Shown here piece by piece: positions 9,645 to 20,463 of a stretch of DNA of 64,000 bases. The stretch spans positions 1-64,000 of the forward strand of contig NZ_KV823406.1 in assembly GCF_001815935.1 (NCBI RefSeq). Reading direction: 5' to 3'. The first letter of the stretch is position 1. Every line of letters starts with the position of its first letter. The stretch is from Corynebacterium sp. HMSC04H06 (GTDB taxonomy: Bacteria; Actinomycetota; Actinomycetes; Mycobacteriales; Mycobacteriaceae). The notes beneath the pieces were generated by a model. It saw only the letters and a program-made list of their open reading frames with translations, ran no database searches and was not told where the DNA came from. Made by a program: the position numbers and the translations under genes.

Positions 9645-10628
9645 ATGTCTAATCCCTTCCACGTAGCCTGCCTGGGCGGCGGGCACGGCTTGTACCAAAC
9701 CTTGCTCGCAGCGCAGGAGACCGGCGCGGCGAAGGTGACCGCTATCGTGACCGTGGCGGACGACGGCGGCTCCTCCGGGCGCCTGCGTCGGGAGCTGGCG
9801 ATCATCCCGCCGGGAGATCTGCGCATGGCCTTGGCGGCGCTGTCCGACGGCGAGGACGAGGGTCGGTTCTGGGCGACTACGCTCCAGCACCGCTTCGGCG
9901 GGCACGGGGCCTTGGCCGGGCACGCCCTGGGCAACCTGCTCATCGCGGGGCTGACGGAGATCCTGGGCGATAGCCAGGCCGCCCTCGACAAGGTCGCAGA
10001 ACTGACCGAGTCGCACGGCCGGGTCCTACCGGTGGTCAACCAGCCGCTGGAGATCGAGGCGGAGGTCGCCGGCCTCGATGAGGACCCGCGGGTGGTGCGC
10101 TCGGTCCGCGGCCAGGTGGCCGTGGCCTCGACGCCGGGGCAGGTCCGCCGCGTGCGGATCATCCCCGAGGACGCCGAGGTCAACGATCTGGTCCTGGAGG
10201 CCATCGGCCAGGCCGACCTCATCACGTTGGGGCCGGGCTCGTGGTTTTCCTCCGTGCTGCCGCACGTGGTCATCCCGCGCTTGATGGAGGCCATCAGCGC
10301 CGCCGATGCCCTGCGCGTGGTGGTTCTCAACCTGTCCGCAGAGCCAGGGGAGACCCAGGGCTTTTCGGCGGAGCGCCACCTGCACGTGCTCGCTCAGCAC
10401 GCCCCGGGCCTGCGGATCGACAAGGTCCTGGTGGAGGAGAAGATACTCACCGCGCCCAGCGAGCGGGAATACCTGCAGCGCGCCGCCCGCGCGCTGGGGG
10501 CCACGGTCGAGTACGCGGATCTGTGCCGGTTGGACGAGAACGGCCAGCCCACCAGCGTCCACGACCCGGATAAGCTGTCTGCTGCGCTTTCCCGGATGCA
10601 TTCCGACTTCCTCGAGGCCGGGCGCTAG
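9645..10628 (+). CDS. yvcK: YvcK/GlmR-type gluconeogenesis factor (CofD-like)
   Basis: A 327-residue member of the CofD-like family (YvcK, CuvA, GlmR). The homologue in Bacillus is needed on gluconeogenic carbon and controls supply of cell-wall amino sugars; the mycobacterial one affects cell shape. Seen in the sequence: the N-terminal nucleotide loop CLGGGHGLYQTLLA, the signature TVADDGGSSGRLRRE, PPGDLRMALAALSD, and TLGPGSWFSSVLPHVV. ATG at 9645. It sits between rapZ and whiA as in most Gram-positive bacteria. Confidence 0.93.
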   Translation: MSNPFHVACLGGGHGLYQTLLAAQETGAAKVTAIVTVADDGGSSGRLRRELAIIPPGDLRMALAALSDGEDEGRFWATTLQHRFGGHGALAGHALGNLLIAGLTEILGDSQAALDKVAELTESHGRVLPVVNQPLEIEAEVAGLDEDPRVVRSVRGQVAVASTPGQVRRVRIIPEDAEVNDLVLEAIGQADLITLGPGSWFSSVLPHVVIPRLMEAISAADALRVVVLNLSAEPGETQGFSAERHLHVLAQHAPGLRIDKVLVEEKILTAPSEREYLQRAARALGATVEYADLCRLDENGQPTSVHDPDKLSAALSRMHSDFLEAGR

Positions 10629-10749
10629 AATAGGCATTCTGTTTTAATATTTTTCATCTCCATTTCGATTACCTGACGACAACCGGTGAGCCGCTGCAGG
10701 GCCCGGAAGCTGGGCTCGGCAGAATAGAAAGGGCAGGAAGGCATAGAAG

Positions 10750-11778
10750 ATGACTCTTACCGACGCGGTCAAAAAAGAGTTGACGGCGGTGCACGCCACC
10801 CGCACTAGCGCGCGGGCAGCAGAGCTGGCGGCCATCTTGCGTTTCGCTGGCGAGCTGACCGTCTCGGGCAGCTCCATGATGTACGAGGTACAGCTGCCGG
10901 ACCAGGACACGGCCGACCGGGTAATTGCGGCCCTGGACGAGCTTTACGGGATCAAGGTGGGCAGCCACGTGGTGGGCCCGACCGCCGCCCAGGCCCACAA
11001 GCGGGCCCGGATCCATATCCGGATCACCGACGGCACTCCTGACCTGGTTCGCCGCCTGGGGCTTATTACCCGCTCCGGGCACCCGGTGGTGGGGCTGCCG
11101 CCGCAGGTGATTTCCGGCTCCATCGCCGACAACGAGGCCGCGTGGCGCGGGGCCTTCCTGGCCGCCGGTTCCCTGACCGAGCCGGGCCGGTCCTCCTCGC
11201 TGGAGGTTGTCTGCCCGTGCCAGGAAGCCGCCCTGGCCCTGGTGGGCTGTGCCCGGCGCCTGGGCCTGTCCGTCAAGACTAAGGAGACCCGCGGGGCCGA
11301 CCGCGTGGTGGTACGCGACGGCGACGCCATCGGCGCGCTGCTGACCCGCATGGGCGCGCAGGTTACCCGCCTGAAGTGGGAGAAGAAGCGCCTGCGCAAC
11401 GAAGTGCGCATGAGCGGGGAGCGCCTGCAGAATTTCGACGACGCCAACCTGCGGCGTTCGGCGCGCGCGGCCGTGACCGCGGCGGCCCGCGTGGAACGCG
11501 CCATGGAGATCCTGGGCGACGACGTACCGGAGCACTTGGCGGACGCCGGCCAGCTGCGCGTGCAGCACCGCGAGGCCTCCCTGGAGGAGCTCGGCCGCCT
11601 GGCCGATCCGCCGATGACTAAGGACGCGGTGGCCGGCCGTATTCGGCGCCTGCTGTCCATGGCGGATAAGCGGGCCGAAGAACTAGGCATCCCGTCGACC
11701 AGCGAGGCAGTCACCGAGGATCTCTTCGACGCGGACGGCACCGGACACGGCGAGGACCAGGCCGGCGGGGAGAGCTAG
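10750..11778 (+). CDS. whiA: Sporulation/cell-division regulator WhiA
   Basis: A DNA-binding protein with an N-terminal degenerate LAGLIDADG-homing-endonuclease-like fold and a C-terminal helix-turn-helix. It controls sporulation septation in Streptomyces and division genes elsewhere. The 342-residue length is normal. Seen: [14 protein letters not shown] at the N-terminus, [21 protein letters not shown] in the middle, and the C-terminal [44 protein letters not shown] at 10750 with AGGAAGG about 9 bases upstream. Third gene of the rapZ-yvcK-whiA cluster and followed by a strong hairpin. Confidence 0.95.
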   Translation: MTLTDAVKKELTAVHATRTSARAAELAAILRFAGELTVSGSSMMYEVQLPDQDTADRVIAALDELYGIKVGSHVVGPTAAQAHKRARIHIRITDGTPDLVRRLGLITRSGHPVVGLPPQVISGSIADNEAAWRGAFLAAGSLTEPGRSSSLEVVCPCQEAALALVGCARRLGLSVKTKETRGADRVVVRDGDAIGALLTRMGAQVTRLKWEKKRLRNEVRMSGERLQNFDDANLRRSARAAVTAAARVERAMEILGDDVPEHLADAGQLRVQHREASLEELGRLADPPMTKDAVAGRIRRLLSMADKRAEELGIPSTSEAVTEDLFDADGTGHGEDQAGGES

Positions 11779-13142
<1,364 letters not shown>

Positions 13143-13176
13143 GGAACAGTTTCTTAAGGAGACAGTTGTCTGTGAC

Positions 13177-13238
13177 ACCGACCCAGCGCAGGCCCAGCCC
13201 ACTTTACGGCGGCGCCCGCACTGGGTCGGTATTGTTTT
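13177..13238 (+). terminator. Terminator or attenuator between gap and pgk
   Basis: ACCGACCCAG at 13177-13186 is exactly complementary to CTGGGTCGGT at 13221-13230, followed by ATTGTTTT. It stands inside the gap-pgk-tpiA cluster, 38 bases before the pgk start. Confidence 0.7.
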
Positions 13239-13275
13239 AGGTGCATCAAAATTCGCCAAAGGAGTAGGAAAAACT

Positions 13276-14493
13276 ATGGCTTTCAAGACGCTAGACGAAC
13301 TGCTTTCCGAGGGCGTGGAGTCCCGCCACGTGCTCGTGCGCTCCGACTTCAACGTCCCGCTGGACGACGAAGGAAACATCACGGACCCGGGCCGCATTAC
13401 CGCTTCGCTGCCGACCATCCGCGCGCTGGTCGACGGCGGCGCCAAGGTCATCCTGACCGCCCACCTGGGCCGCCCGAAGGGCGAGGTCAACCCGAAGTAC
13501 TCCCTGGCTCCGGTCGCGGAGGCCCTGTCCGAGGCCCTGGGGCAGTACGTCGCCCTGGCCGGTGATGTCTGCGGCGAGGATGCCCACGAGCGCGCCAACG
13601 GCCTGAATGACGGCGACGTCGTCCTGCTGGAAAACGTTCGCTTCGACCCGCGCGAGACCTCCAAGGACGAGACCGAGCGCGAAGCCTTCGCCGCTGAGCT
13701 GGCCGCCCTGGCCGCCGACAATGGCGCTTTCGTCTCCGACGGCTTCGGCGTGGTCCACCGCGCCCAGGCCTCCGTCTACGACGTCGCCAAGAAGCTGCCG
13801 GCCTACGCTGGCAAGCTGGTCCAGAAGGAGCTGGAGGTGCTTTCCACCGTGGCAAAGGAGCCGGAGCACCCCTACGTCGTCGTCCTAGGCGGCGCCAAGG
13901 TCTCCGACAAGCTGGGCGTCATCGAGGCGCTGGCCGGCAAGGCCGACAAGATCATCATCGGCGGCGGAATGTGCTACACCCTGCTCGCGGCCAAGGGCTA
14001 CAACGTGCAGAAGTCCCTGCTCCAGGAGGACCAGATCGACAACTGCCGCGACCTGCTCGAGCGCTTCGGCGACAAGATCGTCCTGCCGGTCGACCTGGTC
14101 TCCGCCACCGAGTTCGCCACCGACGCCGAGCACGAGACCACCTCGGTCTCCGAGATCCCGGAAGGCTGGATGTCCCTGGACATCGGCCCGAAGACCGTCC
14201 AGGAATTCGCCTCCGTGCTGGCCGAGTCCAAGACCGTGTTCTGGAACGGCCCGATGGGCGTTTTCGAGATGGAGGCCTTCTCCCGCGGCACCGCCGGCGT
14301 GGCCCAGGCCATCATCGACGCCACCAAGGCCAACGGATCCTTCACCGTGGTCGGCGGCGGCGACTCCGCGGCCTCTGTGCGCGCCCTGGGCCTAGACGAG
14401 GACGGCTTCAGCCACATCTCCACCGGCGGCGGCGCTTCGCTGGAGTTCCTGGAAGGCAAGGAACTGCCGGGCGTTTCCGTCCTCGAAGCCTAG
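13276..14493 (+). CDS. pgk: Phosphoglycerate kinase
   Basis: Transfers the acyl phosphate of 1,3-bisphosphoglycerate to ADP, the first ATP-yielding step of glycolysis. The 405-residue protein shows the N-terminal substrate motif [13 protein letters not shown], the HLGRPKG loop, the hinge sequence [22 protein letters not shown] and the nucleotide motif [12 protein letters not shown] at 13276 with AAAGGAG 9 bases upstream. Separated from gap by an intrinsic terminator and from tpiA by 68 bases, so it is probably co-transcribed with tpiA. Confidence 0.97.
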   Translation: MAFKTLDELLSEGVESRHVLVRSDFNVPLDDEGNITDPGRITASLPTIRALVDGGAKVILTAHLGRPKGEVNPKYSLAPVAEALSEALGQYVALAGDVCGEDAHERANGLNDGDVVLLENVRFDPRETSKDETEREAFAAELAALAADNGAFVSDGFGVVHRAQASVYDVAKKLPAYAGKLVQKELEVLSTVAKEPEHPYVVVLGGAKVSDKLGVIEALAGKADKIIIGGGMCYTLLAAKGYNVQKSLLQEDQIDNCRDLLERFGDKIVLPVDLVSATEFATDAEHETTSVSEIPEGWMSLDIGPKTVQEFASVLAESKTVFWNGPMGVFEMEAFSRGTAGVAQAIIDATKANGSFTVVGGGDSAASVRALGLDEDGFSHISTGGGASLEFLEGKELPGVSVLEA

Positions 14494-14561
14494 CTTGCGC
14501 ACGCCCCGCGTGACCGCGCGGGCAGCCTCCGTTTAAACCCCTAAGAAAGGACCACCACGTC

Positions 14562-15344
14562 ATGGCACGTAAACCGCTTATCGCGGGCAACTGGAAGATG
14601 AACCTCGACCACATTGAGGCCATCGGTTCGGTGCAGAAATTCGCCTTCTCCTTGCCGAAGGAATACTACGAGAAGGCGGACGTGGCCTTCCTCGTGCCGT
14701 TCACGGATCTGCGCACCATCCAGACCCTGGTCGACGGGGACAATCTGAAGATCACCTACGGCGCGCAGGACGTCTCCCGCCATGAGTCCGGCGCCTTCAC
14801 CGGCGAGGTTTCCGCCCACATGCTGTCCAAGCTGGGGGCTAGCTGGGCTATCGTCGGCCACTCCGAGCGGCGCCAGTACCACTACGAGACGGACGAGACC
14901 GTGGCGCAGAAGGCCACGGCGGCACTGAGCCAGGGCATTAGCCCGATCGTCTGCGTCGGCGAGCCACTCGACGTGCGCGAGGCCGGCACCCACGTGGACT
15001 TCGTGGTCAACCAGACGCGCAACTCCCTGGCCGGCCTGGACAAGGAGCAGCTGGCCAAGGTCGTCGTGGCCTACGAGCCGGTCTGGGCTATCGGCACCGG
15101 CAAGGTTGCCTCCGCCGCCGACGCGCAAGAAGTCTGCGCCGCCATCCGCGGCGTGCTGAGTGAGCTGGCCGGCGAGGAGACCGCGCAGGAGATGCGCATC
15201 CTCTACGGCGGCAGCATGAAGGTCGACTCCGCGGCCGAACTGGTCAGCCAGCCGGACGTGGACGGCGGCCTAGTCGGCGGCGCCTCCCTGGTGGGCGAGG
15301 ACTTCGCCAAGCTGGTGGCCAACGCCGGCAACGCCGTCAACTAA
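14562..15344 (+). CDS. tpiA: Triosephosphate isomerase
   Basis: Interconverts dihydroxyacetone phosphate and glyceraldehyde-3-phosphate. The 260-residue TIM barrel has the N-terminal AGNWKMN with the catalytic Lys, the His in VGHSERR, the catalytic Glu in [12 protein letters not shown] (flexible loop), and the phosphate-binding LYGGSMK and GGASL. ATG at 14562 follows GAAAGGA. Third gene of the glycolytic cluster. Confidence 0.97.
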   Translation: MARKPLIAGNWKMNLDHIEAIGSVQKFAFSLPKEYYEKADVAFLVPFTDLRTIQTLVDGDNLKITYGAQDVSRHESGAFTGEVSAHMLSKLGASWAIVGHSERRQYHYETDETVAQKATAALSQGISPIVCVGEPLDVREAGTHVDFVVNQTRNSLAGLDKEQLAKVVVAYEPVWAIGTGKVASAADAQEVCAAIRGVLSELAGEETAQEMRILYGGSMKVDSAAELVSQPDVDGGLVGGASLVGEDFAKLVANAGNAVN

Positions 15345-15355
15345 TACAGCCACCC

Positions 15356-15385
15356 GCCCCGGGGCCACCTCTGCGGTGCCGGGGC
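15356..15385 (+). terminator. Hairpin after tpiA
   Basis: GCCCCGG at 15356-15362 pairs with CCGGGGC at 15379-15385 with an inner CACC/GGTG pair. There is no T run, so termination efficiency is uncertain. Confidence 0.4.
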
Positions 15386-15527
15386 TTCGGCGGGGCACTA
15401 CTACTGCCATGGTGGCAGGTGGTGTAGACTAGCCGGAGTACAAAAGCGCTGGAGCGTGCCGCGCGTTGACCGCGCCCGCTGGCCGGCGCCCAGACCTTTC
15501 GGCCTCTTCGAGAAGCAAGGAATTTTA

Positions 15528-15761
15528 ATGACCCTGGCATTGCAGATCATCCTGGTTATCGCAGCAGTCTTGATGTCTGTATTCGTCCTGCTCCACAAGG
15601 GCAAGGGCGGCGGCCTCTCTAGCCTGTTCGGCGGCGGGGTGCAGTCTAACCTGTCCGGTTCCACCGTCGTGGAAAAGAACCTGGACCGCGTGACCGTCGT
15701 GCTGGTCATCATCTGGCTCGGCTGCGTGATCGGTCTGAACCTGATCACCGCCTACAGCTAA
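15528..15761 (+). CDS. secG: Preprotein translocase subunit SecG
   Basis: Small accessory subunit of the SecYEG channel. The 77-residue protein has two hydrophobic helices (about residues 3-21 and 52-73) around a Gly-rich hairpin, KGKGGGLSSLFGGG, typical of SecG. The ATG at 15528 is chosen over an upstream in-frame GTG at 15456 because AAGGAA lies 7 bases before it and the family starts here. A possible -10 box TAGACT at 15425-15430 would give its own transcript with a leader of about 95 bases. It follows tpiA as in mycobacteria. Confidence 0.93.
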   Translation: MTLALQIILVIAAVLMSVFVLLHKGKGGGLSSLFGGGVQSNLSGSTVVEKNLDRVTVVLVIIWLGCVIGLNLITAYS

Positions 15762-15808
15762 ACCGTGTCCGCGGGGCGCTTCCGCGCCGCCGCACACGCC
15801 GCGCATAT

Positions 15809-15851
15809 AAAAGCATCGCCTAGCTGGTATCCCCAGTTAGGCGGTGCTTTT
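15809..15851. terminator. Bidirectional terminator between secG and pgl
   Basis: AAAAGCATCGCCTAGCTGG at 15809-15827 pairs over its full 19 bases (with a few wobble pairs) with 15833-15851. A and T runs on the two sides allow it to act for both convergent genes. Confidence 0.85.
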
Positions 15852-15875
15852 GTCGGTAGTGACTGGCTTTCCTGG

Positions 15876-16634
15876 CTACTGCGCGGCGGCGTCGTCGGCC
15901 AGGTAGAGGCGGGTGGCGCGCTCGCCCTGGGCGCCGGCGGCCGGCCAGTCGAGGGCGTCCGCTCGGTCGATGACGTGCTGGGCGGCCTCGGCCTTTTCCT
16001 GCCCGCTGACCAGCAGCCAGACCTGCTCGGCGCGGCGGATGGCCGGCAGGGTCAGGCTGGCACGCTCGGCTGGGGGCTTGGGGGAGTCGGTCACTGCGAC
16101 CACCAGGCTTTCCTGCTCCCGCACCGCCGGGGTGTGGGGGAAAAGCGAGTTGATATGGCCCTCACCACCCATGCCCAAAAGGTGGAGGTCGAAACCGCGC
16201 GGGGCGTACTCGTTTAACACCGCGGCGTAATCCGCGGCGGCCTGCTCAAGGTCGGCCTCGCCCAAGCCGTAGCCGTGGATGTGGGAATCCGGGATGTCGA
16301 CGTGATCGAGCAGGGCGGCGCGGGCCTGGCCCTCGTTGGACTCGGGATCATCGACGGCCACGTTGCGCTCGTCGCCGAAGAAGACGTGCACGCGGGACCA
16401 GTCCACCTGCAAGGCCGGGAAATCCTCGCCTTGGGCTTGCGCGGCGGCGGCGAAGCGGCGCAGCTGCTCGAGCATCCCGATGCCGGCGCTGCCGCCGGTC
16501 AGCACCACGCGGGCAACCCCGTCGCCGTGGCGTCCGCCGCCGGGCGCCTGGCAGGCGGCGACCAGATCGATGAAATCGAGTGCGGCCTGCTCTGTGAGGG
16601 CGGCCTTGTCCGAAACGCGGTGAATATCGACCAT
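15876..16634 (-). CDS. pgl: 6-phosphogluconolactonase
   Basis: Hydrolyses 6-phosphogluconolactone made by Zwf. The 252-residue protein is of the DevB/NagB-like family, with the phosphate loop VVLTGGSAGIGML, the signature VFFGDERNV and LLGMGGEGHINSLFPH. The ATG has AAAGGAAGG upstream and lies 18 bases after opcA. It is the last gene of the minus-strand pentose phosphate operon and ends before the bidirectional terminator shared with secG. Confidence 0.94.
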   Translation of the reverse strand: MVDIHRVSDKAALTEQAALDFIDLVAACQAPGGGRHGDGVARVVLTGGSAGIGMLEQLRRFAAAAQAQGEDFPALQVDWSRVHVFFGDERNVAVDDPESNEGQARAALLDHVDIPDSHIHGYGLGEADLEQAAADYAAVLNEYAPRGFDLHLLGMGGEGHINSLFPHTPAVREQESLVVAVTDSPKPPAERASLTLPAIRRAEQVWLLVSGQEKAEAAQHVIDRADALDWPAAGAQGERATRLYLADDAAAQ

Positions 16635-16652
16635 CTGCGCGTGCCTTCCTTT

Positions 16653-17585
16653 CTAGACGTAGCTCACGCGCGGCAGGGCGCGCAGAGCGTTGGCGAAAAT
16701 CTGATCGGTGTCCAAGTGGCGTAGCTCCTCGGCGAGCACCTCGGCCTGGGAACGCACGCTCAGTGCCACCAGCGAGGTGGGCGAGTTCGGCACGGCCAGC
16801 TCGACGCTGCCGTGGTCGACCACCGTCAGGCTGATGTCCCCGGAATCCCGGTGGAAGATGAGCTTAGAGATGGGGAAGTGGTGGTGCAGGCTCGGGTCGT
16901 CCGCGGCGCGGCGCACGGCCACGCCCAGGCGGTCGGCCAGCCAGCCGGCGGCCAGATCCACGGCTGGGTGCGACTGGGGCCCGGAGATGGTCACGGAGCC
17001 GACTGGCTCGTGCGGCAGGCGGTCCAGGGCGGAAGCCACGATGCCGCGCCACAGAGTGATCATCGCCCAGGACATGTCCGAATCGCCCGGCTGGTAGCCG
17101 TCGGAGAGCTGCTGGAGCATCTGCGGGGTGGGGCCTTCCGAATGGGCGATATCCGTGATGCGGCGCTGCGCCAGGCCGCCGATGGGGGCTTCGGCCGGCG
17201 AGTCCGGGTAGCGCGTCGGCCACCAGGCCACGATCGGGGTATCAGGCAGTAGCAGCGGGGTGACGACGGCCTCAGCCTGGTGCGCGAGCTCGCCGTGCAG
17301 GCGCATGATGACGATCTCGGAGGCGCCGGCCTCGCCGCCGACGCGCAGCTCGGCGTCCAGGCTGGTTTCGGCCGCCGGGTCCTCGGAGATGACAACCAGC
17401 ACGCGGGCCGGATGCTCGTGGGAGGCGTCCCGGATGGAGTCGAGGATGACGTTGATGTCATCGCCCTGGTATGCGGAGACAATCAGGGTCAGCACGCGGC
17501 CGGTGGTCAGCGTGTAGTGCTCCTGGGCCTCGACCAGCTTCTTGGAGATGTCGCGCGTGGTGGTATCTGGCAAGGGGATAATCAT
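16653..17585 (-). CDS. opcA: Glucose-6-phosphate dehydrogenase assembly protein OpcA
   Basis: A 310-residue OpcA-family protein (start MIIPLPDTTTRDISKKL). In cyanobacteria and corynebacteria OpcA is required for full activity or assembly of glucose-6-phosphate dehydrogenase. Recognisable parts are the N-terminal helical region, PDTPIVAWWPTRYPDSPAE in the middle, and DLAAGWLADRLGV. It sits 27 bases downstream of zwf and 18 bases upstream of pgl, the usual actinobacterial arrangement. No catalytic motif is expected. Confidence 0.93.
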   Translation of the reverse strand: MIIPLPDTTTRDISKKLVEAQEHYTLTTGRVLTLIVSAYQGDDINVILDSIRDASHEHPARVLVVISEDPAAETSLDAELRVGGEAGASEIVIMRLHGELAHQAEAVVTPLLLPDTPIVAWWPTRYPDSPAEAPIGGLAQRRITDIAHSEGPTPQMLQQLSDGYQPGDSDMSWAMITLWRGIVASALDRLPHEPVGSVTISGPQSHPAVDLAAGWLADRLGVAVRRAADDPSLHHHFPISKLIFHRDSGDISLTVVDHGSVELAVPNSPTSLVALSVRSQAEVLAEELRHLDTDQIFANALRALPRVSYV

Positions 17586-17612
17586 GGCAAATGTCTCTTT
17601 TCGCTCGAACTC

Positions 17613-19145
17613 TTAAGGACGGCGCCAGGAGTGACCCCGGCGGCGCAGCATCTTGTCGGCGGACTCCGGGCCCCAGGTGCCGGCCGGGTACTCGTCCGGG
17701 CGGCCGGCCTCGGCCCAATAATCGAGGATGGGGTCCAGGATCGCCCAGGACAGCTCGACTTCCTCATTGGTGGGGAAGAGTGAGGACTCGTCCAGCAGCG
17801 CGTCGAGGATAAGCCGCTCGTAGGCCTCCGGGGATTCCTCGGTGAAAGCCTCGGCGTAGGCGAAGTCCATGTTCACGTCGCGGACTTCCATCGTGGAGCC
17901 CGGCACCTTGGAACCGAAGCGCATGGTCACGCCCTCGTCCGGCTGCACGCGGATCACCACGGCGTTCTGGCCCAGCGCATCCGCCTGGCCGTTCTGGAAG
18001 GGCTGGTGTGGTGCGTGCTTGAAGACCAAGGCGATCTCGGTCACGCGGCGCCCTAGGCGCTTGCCGGTGCGCAGGTAGAACGGCACGCCGCCCCAGCGGC
18101 GGGAGTTAACCTCCAGCGTGCAGGCCGCGTAGGTCTCCGTCGTCGACTCCGGATCGAAGCCTTCCTCCTCGCGCAGGCCCTTGACGTATTCCGAGCCCTG
18201 CCACCCGGAAGTGTATTGGCCGCGGGCGGTGGTCTTGTTCAGCGGGTGCACCGGCGTCGTGGCGCGCAGCACCTTGGTCTTCTCCGCCTGCAGGGCCTCC
18301 GGCTCGAAGGAGGAGGGCTCCTCCATGGCCACTAGCGCCAGCAGCTGCAGAAGGTGGTTCTGGATGACGTCGCGGGCGGCGCCGATGCCGTCGTAGTAGC
18401 CGGCGCGGCCGCCCAGCCCGATGTCCTCGGCCATGGTGATCTGCACGTGGTCGATGTAGTGGGCGTTCCACATTGGCTCAAAGATCTGGTTGGCAAAGCG
18501 CAGCGCCATGATGTTTTGGACCGTTTCCTTGCCCAGGTAGTGATCGATGCGGAAGACGGATTGCTCCGGAAAGACCGCGTTGACGACCTCGTTGAGCTCC
18601 CGGGCCGACTTCTGGTCGTGGCCGAAGGGCTTTTCGATGATGACGCGGCGCCACGTGTTGTCCGAGCTTTTGGCCATGCCGACGCGCTCGAGCTGGTGGC
18701 AGATGCTGGAGAAAAATTCCGGCGGGACGGACAGGTAATAGGCCCAGTTGCCGCCGGTGCCGCGCGCGGTGTCCAGCTCGCTCAGGCGGGTCGAGAGATT
18801 GTCGAAGCCGGCGTCGTCGAAGCCGCCGGTGACGAACTCTACGCCCTGGGCCAAGTGCTGCCAGACGTGTTCGCGGAACTCGGTGCGAGCCCCGGCCTGG
18901 ACGGCGTCCAGGACGTAGCTGGCGAACTTTTGCTTGTCCCAATCGCGGCGGCCGTAGCCGATCAGGGTGAACCCGGCCGGCAGCAGGCCGCGGTTAGCCA
19001 GGTCGTAGATGGCCGGCAGGAGCTTCTTCCGTGCCAGATCGCCGGTAACGCCGAAGATGACCATGCCGGAGGGGCCAGCAATGCGGGGTAGGCGTTTGTC
19101 TCTTTCATCCCTTAACGGGTTGTCCCAGGAGCTGGGGTCTGACAC
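17613..19145 (-). CDS. zwf: Glucose-6-phosphate 1-dehydrogenase
   Basis: Oxidises glucose-6-phosphate with NADP, the entry step of the oxidative pentose phosphate pathway. The 510-residue length is typical. Seen: the dinucleotide loop FGVTGDLARKKLLPA, the active-site RIDHYLGKE, EKPFGHD, and the C-terminal LRTGKRL. The GTG start at 19145 follows GAAAGGA. A -10 box TACAAT at 19205-19210 (minus strand) suggests its own promoter in addition to any readthrough from tkt-tal. Confidence 0.97.
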   Translation of the reverse strand: MSDPSSWDNPLRDERDKRLPRIAGPSGMVIFGVTGDLARKKLLPAIYDLANRGLLPAGFTLIGYGRRDWDKQKFASYVLDAVQAGARTEFREHVWQHLAQGVEFVTGGFDDAGFDNLSTRLSELDTARGTGGNWAYYLSVPPEFFSSICHQLERVGMAKSSDNTWRRVIIEKPFGHDQKSARELNEVVNAVFPEQSVFRIDHYLGKETVQNIMALRFANQIFEPMWNAHYIDHVQITMAEDIGLGGRAGYYDGIGAARDVIQNHLLQLLALVAMEEPSSFEPEALQAEKTKVLRATTPVHPLNKTTARGQYTSGWQGSEYVKGLREEEGFDPESTTETYAACTLEVNSRRWGGVPFYLRTGKRLGRRVTEIALVFKHAPHQPFQNGQADALGQNAVVIRVQPDEGVTMRFGSKVPGSTMEVRDVNMDFAYAEAFTEESPEAYERLILDALLDESSLFPTNEEVELSWAILDPILDYWAEAGRPDEYPAGTWGPESADKMLRRRGHSWRRP

Positions 19146-19204
19146 GGGAAATCCTTTCGCCGGAGATTAAGAAGACATTATTTATTTTAAGGTTGCGGTA
19201 ACCC

Positions 19205-19210
19205 ATTGTA
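19205..19210 (-). promoter_or_regulatory. -10 box TACAAT upstream of zwf
   Basis: On the minus strand TACAAT lies about 60 bases before the zwf GTG, just past the hairpin that follows tal. It fits TANNNT well and would start a zwf-opcA-pgl transcript with a leader of about 55 bases. Confidence 0.5.
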
Positions 19211-19216
19211 GCGAGG

Positions 19217-19248
19217 AGCGCACCGCCGGTTAACGTCGGCGGTGCGCT
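19217..19248 (-). terminator. Hairpin between tal and zwf
   Basis: AGCGCACCGCCG at 19217-19228 is perfectly complementary to 19237-19248 (12 bp, 8-base loop). It follows the tal stop on the minus strand. There is no T run, so it may pause, process or partially terminate rather than fully stop transcription. Confidence 0.55.
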
Positions 19249-19308
19249 GCGAATCGCGGCCCTAGGCAGGGACACCATGCCCACCTTCGGGCGAGCGAAG
19301 GGCGGGTT

Positions 19309-20406
19309 CTAGAGCTTCGCGGACATGGTCTCCAGCAGCTCGTTCCAGGAGGCCACGAACTTGTCGACGCCCTCCTGCTCGAGCTGCTCGTAGACCTCCT
19401 CGAGGGAGACCAGCTGCCCCGCGCGCCCGCAGGTGCTGTTGGCGGTCTCCAGCATGCCGGTCAGGGCGTCACCCAGGCGCACGTCCGCGTCCAGGAATGC
19501 GTCCAGGGTAGCCCCCGGCATGGTGTTGACGGTCTCCGGGCCGGCCAGCTCGGTCACGTACAGGGTGGCCGGGTACTCCGGATTCTTCACGCCGGTAGAA
19601 GCCCACAGCGGGCGCTGGAAATTCGCGCCCGCCGGCAGCGGATCCGGGGCGGGCAGGCGCTCTGGGTGGAGGAAGGCGGACTCGAAGAAGCCGTAGCAGA
19701 GCTTGGCCTCAGCCAGGCCGACCTGGCCGCGCAGCTCCAGTGCTTCGGGGGTGCCGATTTCCGACAGCCGCTTGTCGACCTCGGTGTCGATGCGGGAGAT
19801 GAAAATCGAGGCGACCGAGAAAATCTTGGTGACGTCCAGGCCGGCGGCCTCCGCGCGGCGGATGCCCTCCTTGTAGCGGTCGACGACCTTGACGTAGCGC
19901 TTCAGGGAGAAAATCAGGGTCACGTTGACGCAGATACCCTCCGCCAACGCGTCCTCGATGGCCTGCAGCGAGCCGTCGGTCGCCGGGATCTTAATCATCG
20001 CGTTGGGACGATCGACCTTCTTCCACAGGTCGCGGGCCTGATTCAAGGTAGCCTCGGCGTCGTCAGAGATGCGCGGGTCGACCTCGATGGACACGCGGCC
20101 GTCCTCGCCGTTGCTATCGATGAAGACGTCGTGAAGCTCGTCGCAGGCGGCGCGCACGTCGTCTATGGCCAGGCTGTAGACGGCCTCGTCTACGGCCGCG
20201 CGCTGCTCCTTGAGTTTGGCAATGTCGGCATCGTAAGCCGTGCCCTGGGACATGGCTTTGGCGAAGATGGTCGGGTTGGTCGTGACCCCTACCACGCTCT
20301 TGGTGTCGATGAGTTCGCGGAGGTTGCCGGACTGCAGACGCTGGCGGGACAGGTCGTCCAACCACGTCGAGGTGCCCATCTGGGCGAGCTTGTCAACGTT
20401 GTTCAT
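19309..20406 (-). CDS. tal: Transaldolase
   Basis: Transfers dihydroxyacetone units between sedoheptulose-7-phosphate and glyceraldehyde-3-phosphate. The 365-residue protein belongs to the longer actinobacterial and cyanobacterial type. Seen: GVTTNPTIFAKAM at the N-terminus, the Schiff-base lysine region NAMIKIPATDGS, GICVNVTLIFS and ASIFISRID. The ATG has AAAGGAGAG 7 bases upstream and stands 57 bases after tkt. Operon partner of tkt. Confidence 0.96.
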   Translation of the reverse strand: MNNVDKLAQMGTSTWLDDLSRQRLQSGNLRELIDTKSVVGVTTNPTIFAKAMSQGTAYDADIAKLKEQRAAVDEAVYSLAIDDVRAACDELHDVFIDSNGEDGRVSIEVDPRISDDAEATLNQARDLWKKVDRPNAMIKIPATDGSLQAIEDALAEGICVNVTLIFSLKRYVKVVDRYKEGIRRAEAAGLDVTKIFSVASIFISRIDTEVDKRLSEIGTPEALELRGQVGLAEAKLCYGFFESAFLHPERLPAPDPLPAGANFQRPLWASTGVKNPEYPATLYVTELAGPETVNTMPGATLDAFLDADVRLGDALTGMLETANSTCGRAGQLVSLEEVYEQLEQEGVDKFVASWNELLETMSAKL

Positions 20407-20463
20407 GTGCGCTCTCCTTTAAGAAATGCTCGGATTAGCTAGTTCGATCGGGCTGGGCAACAA

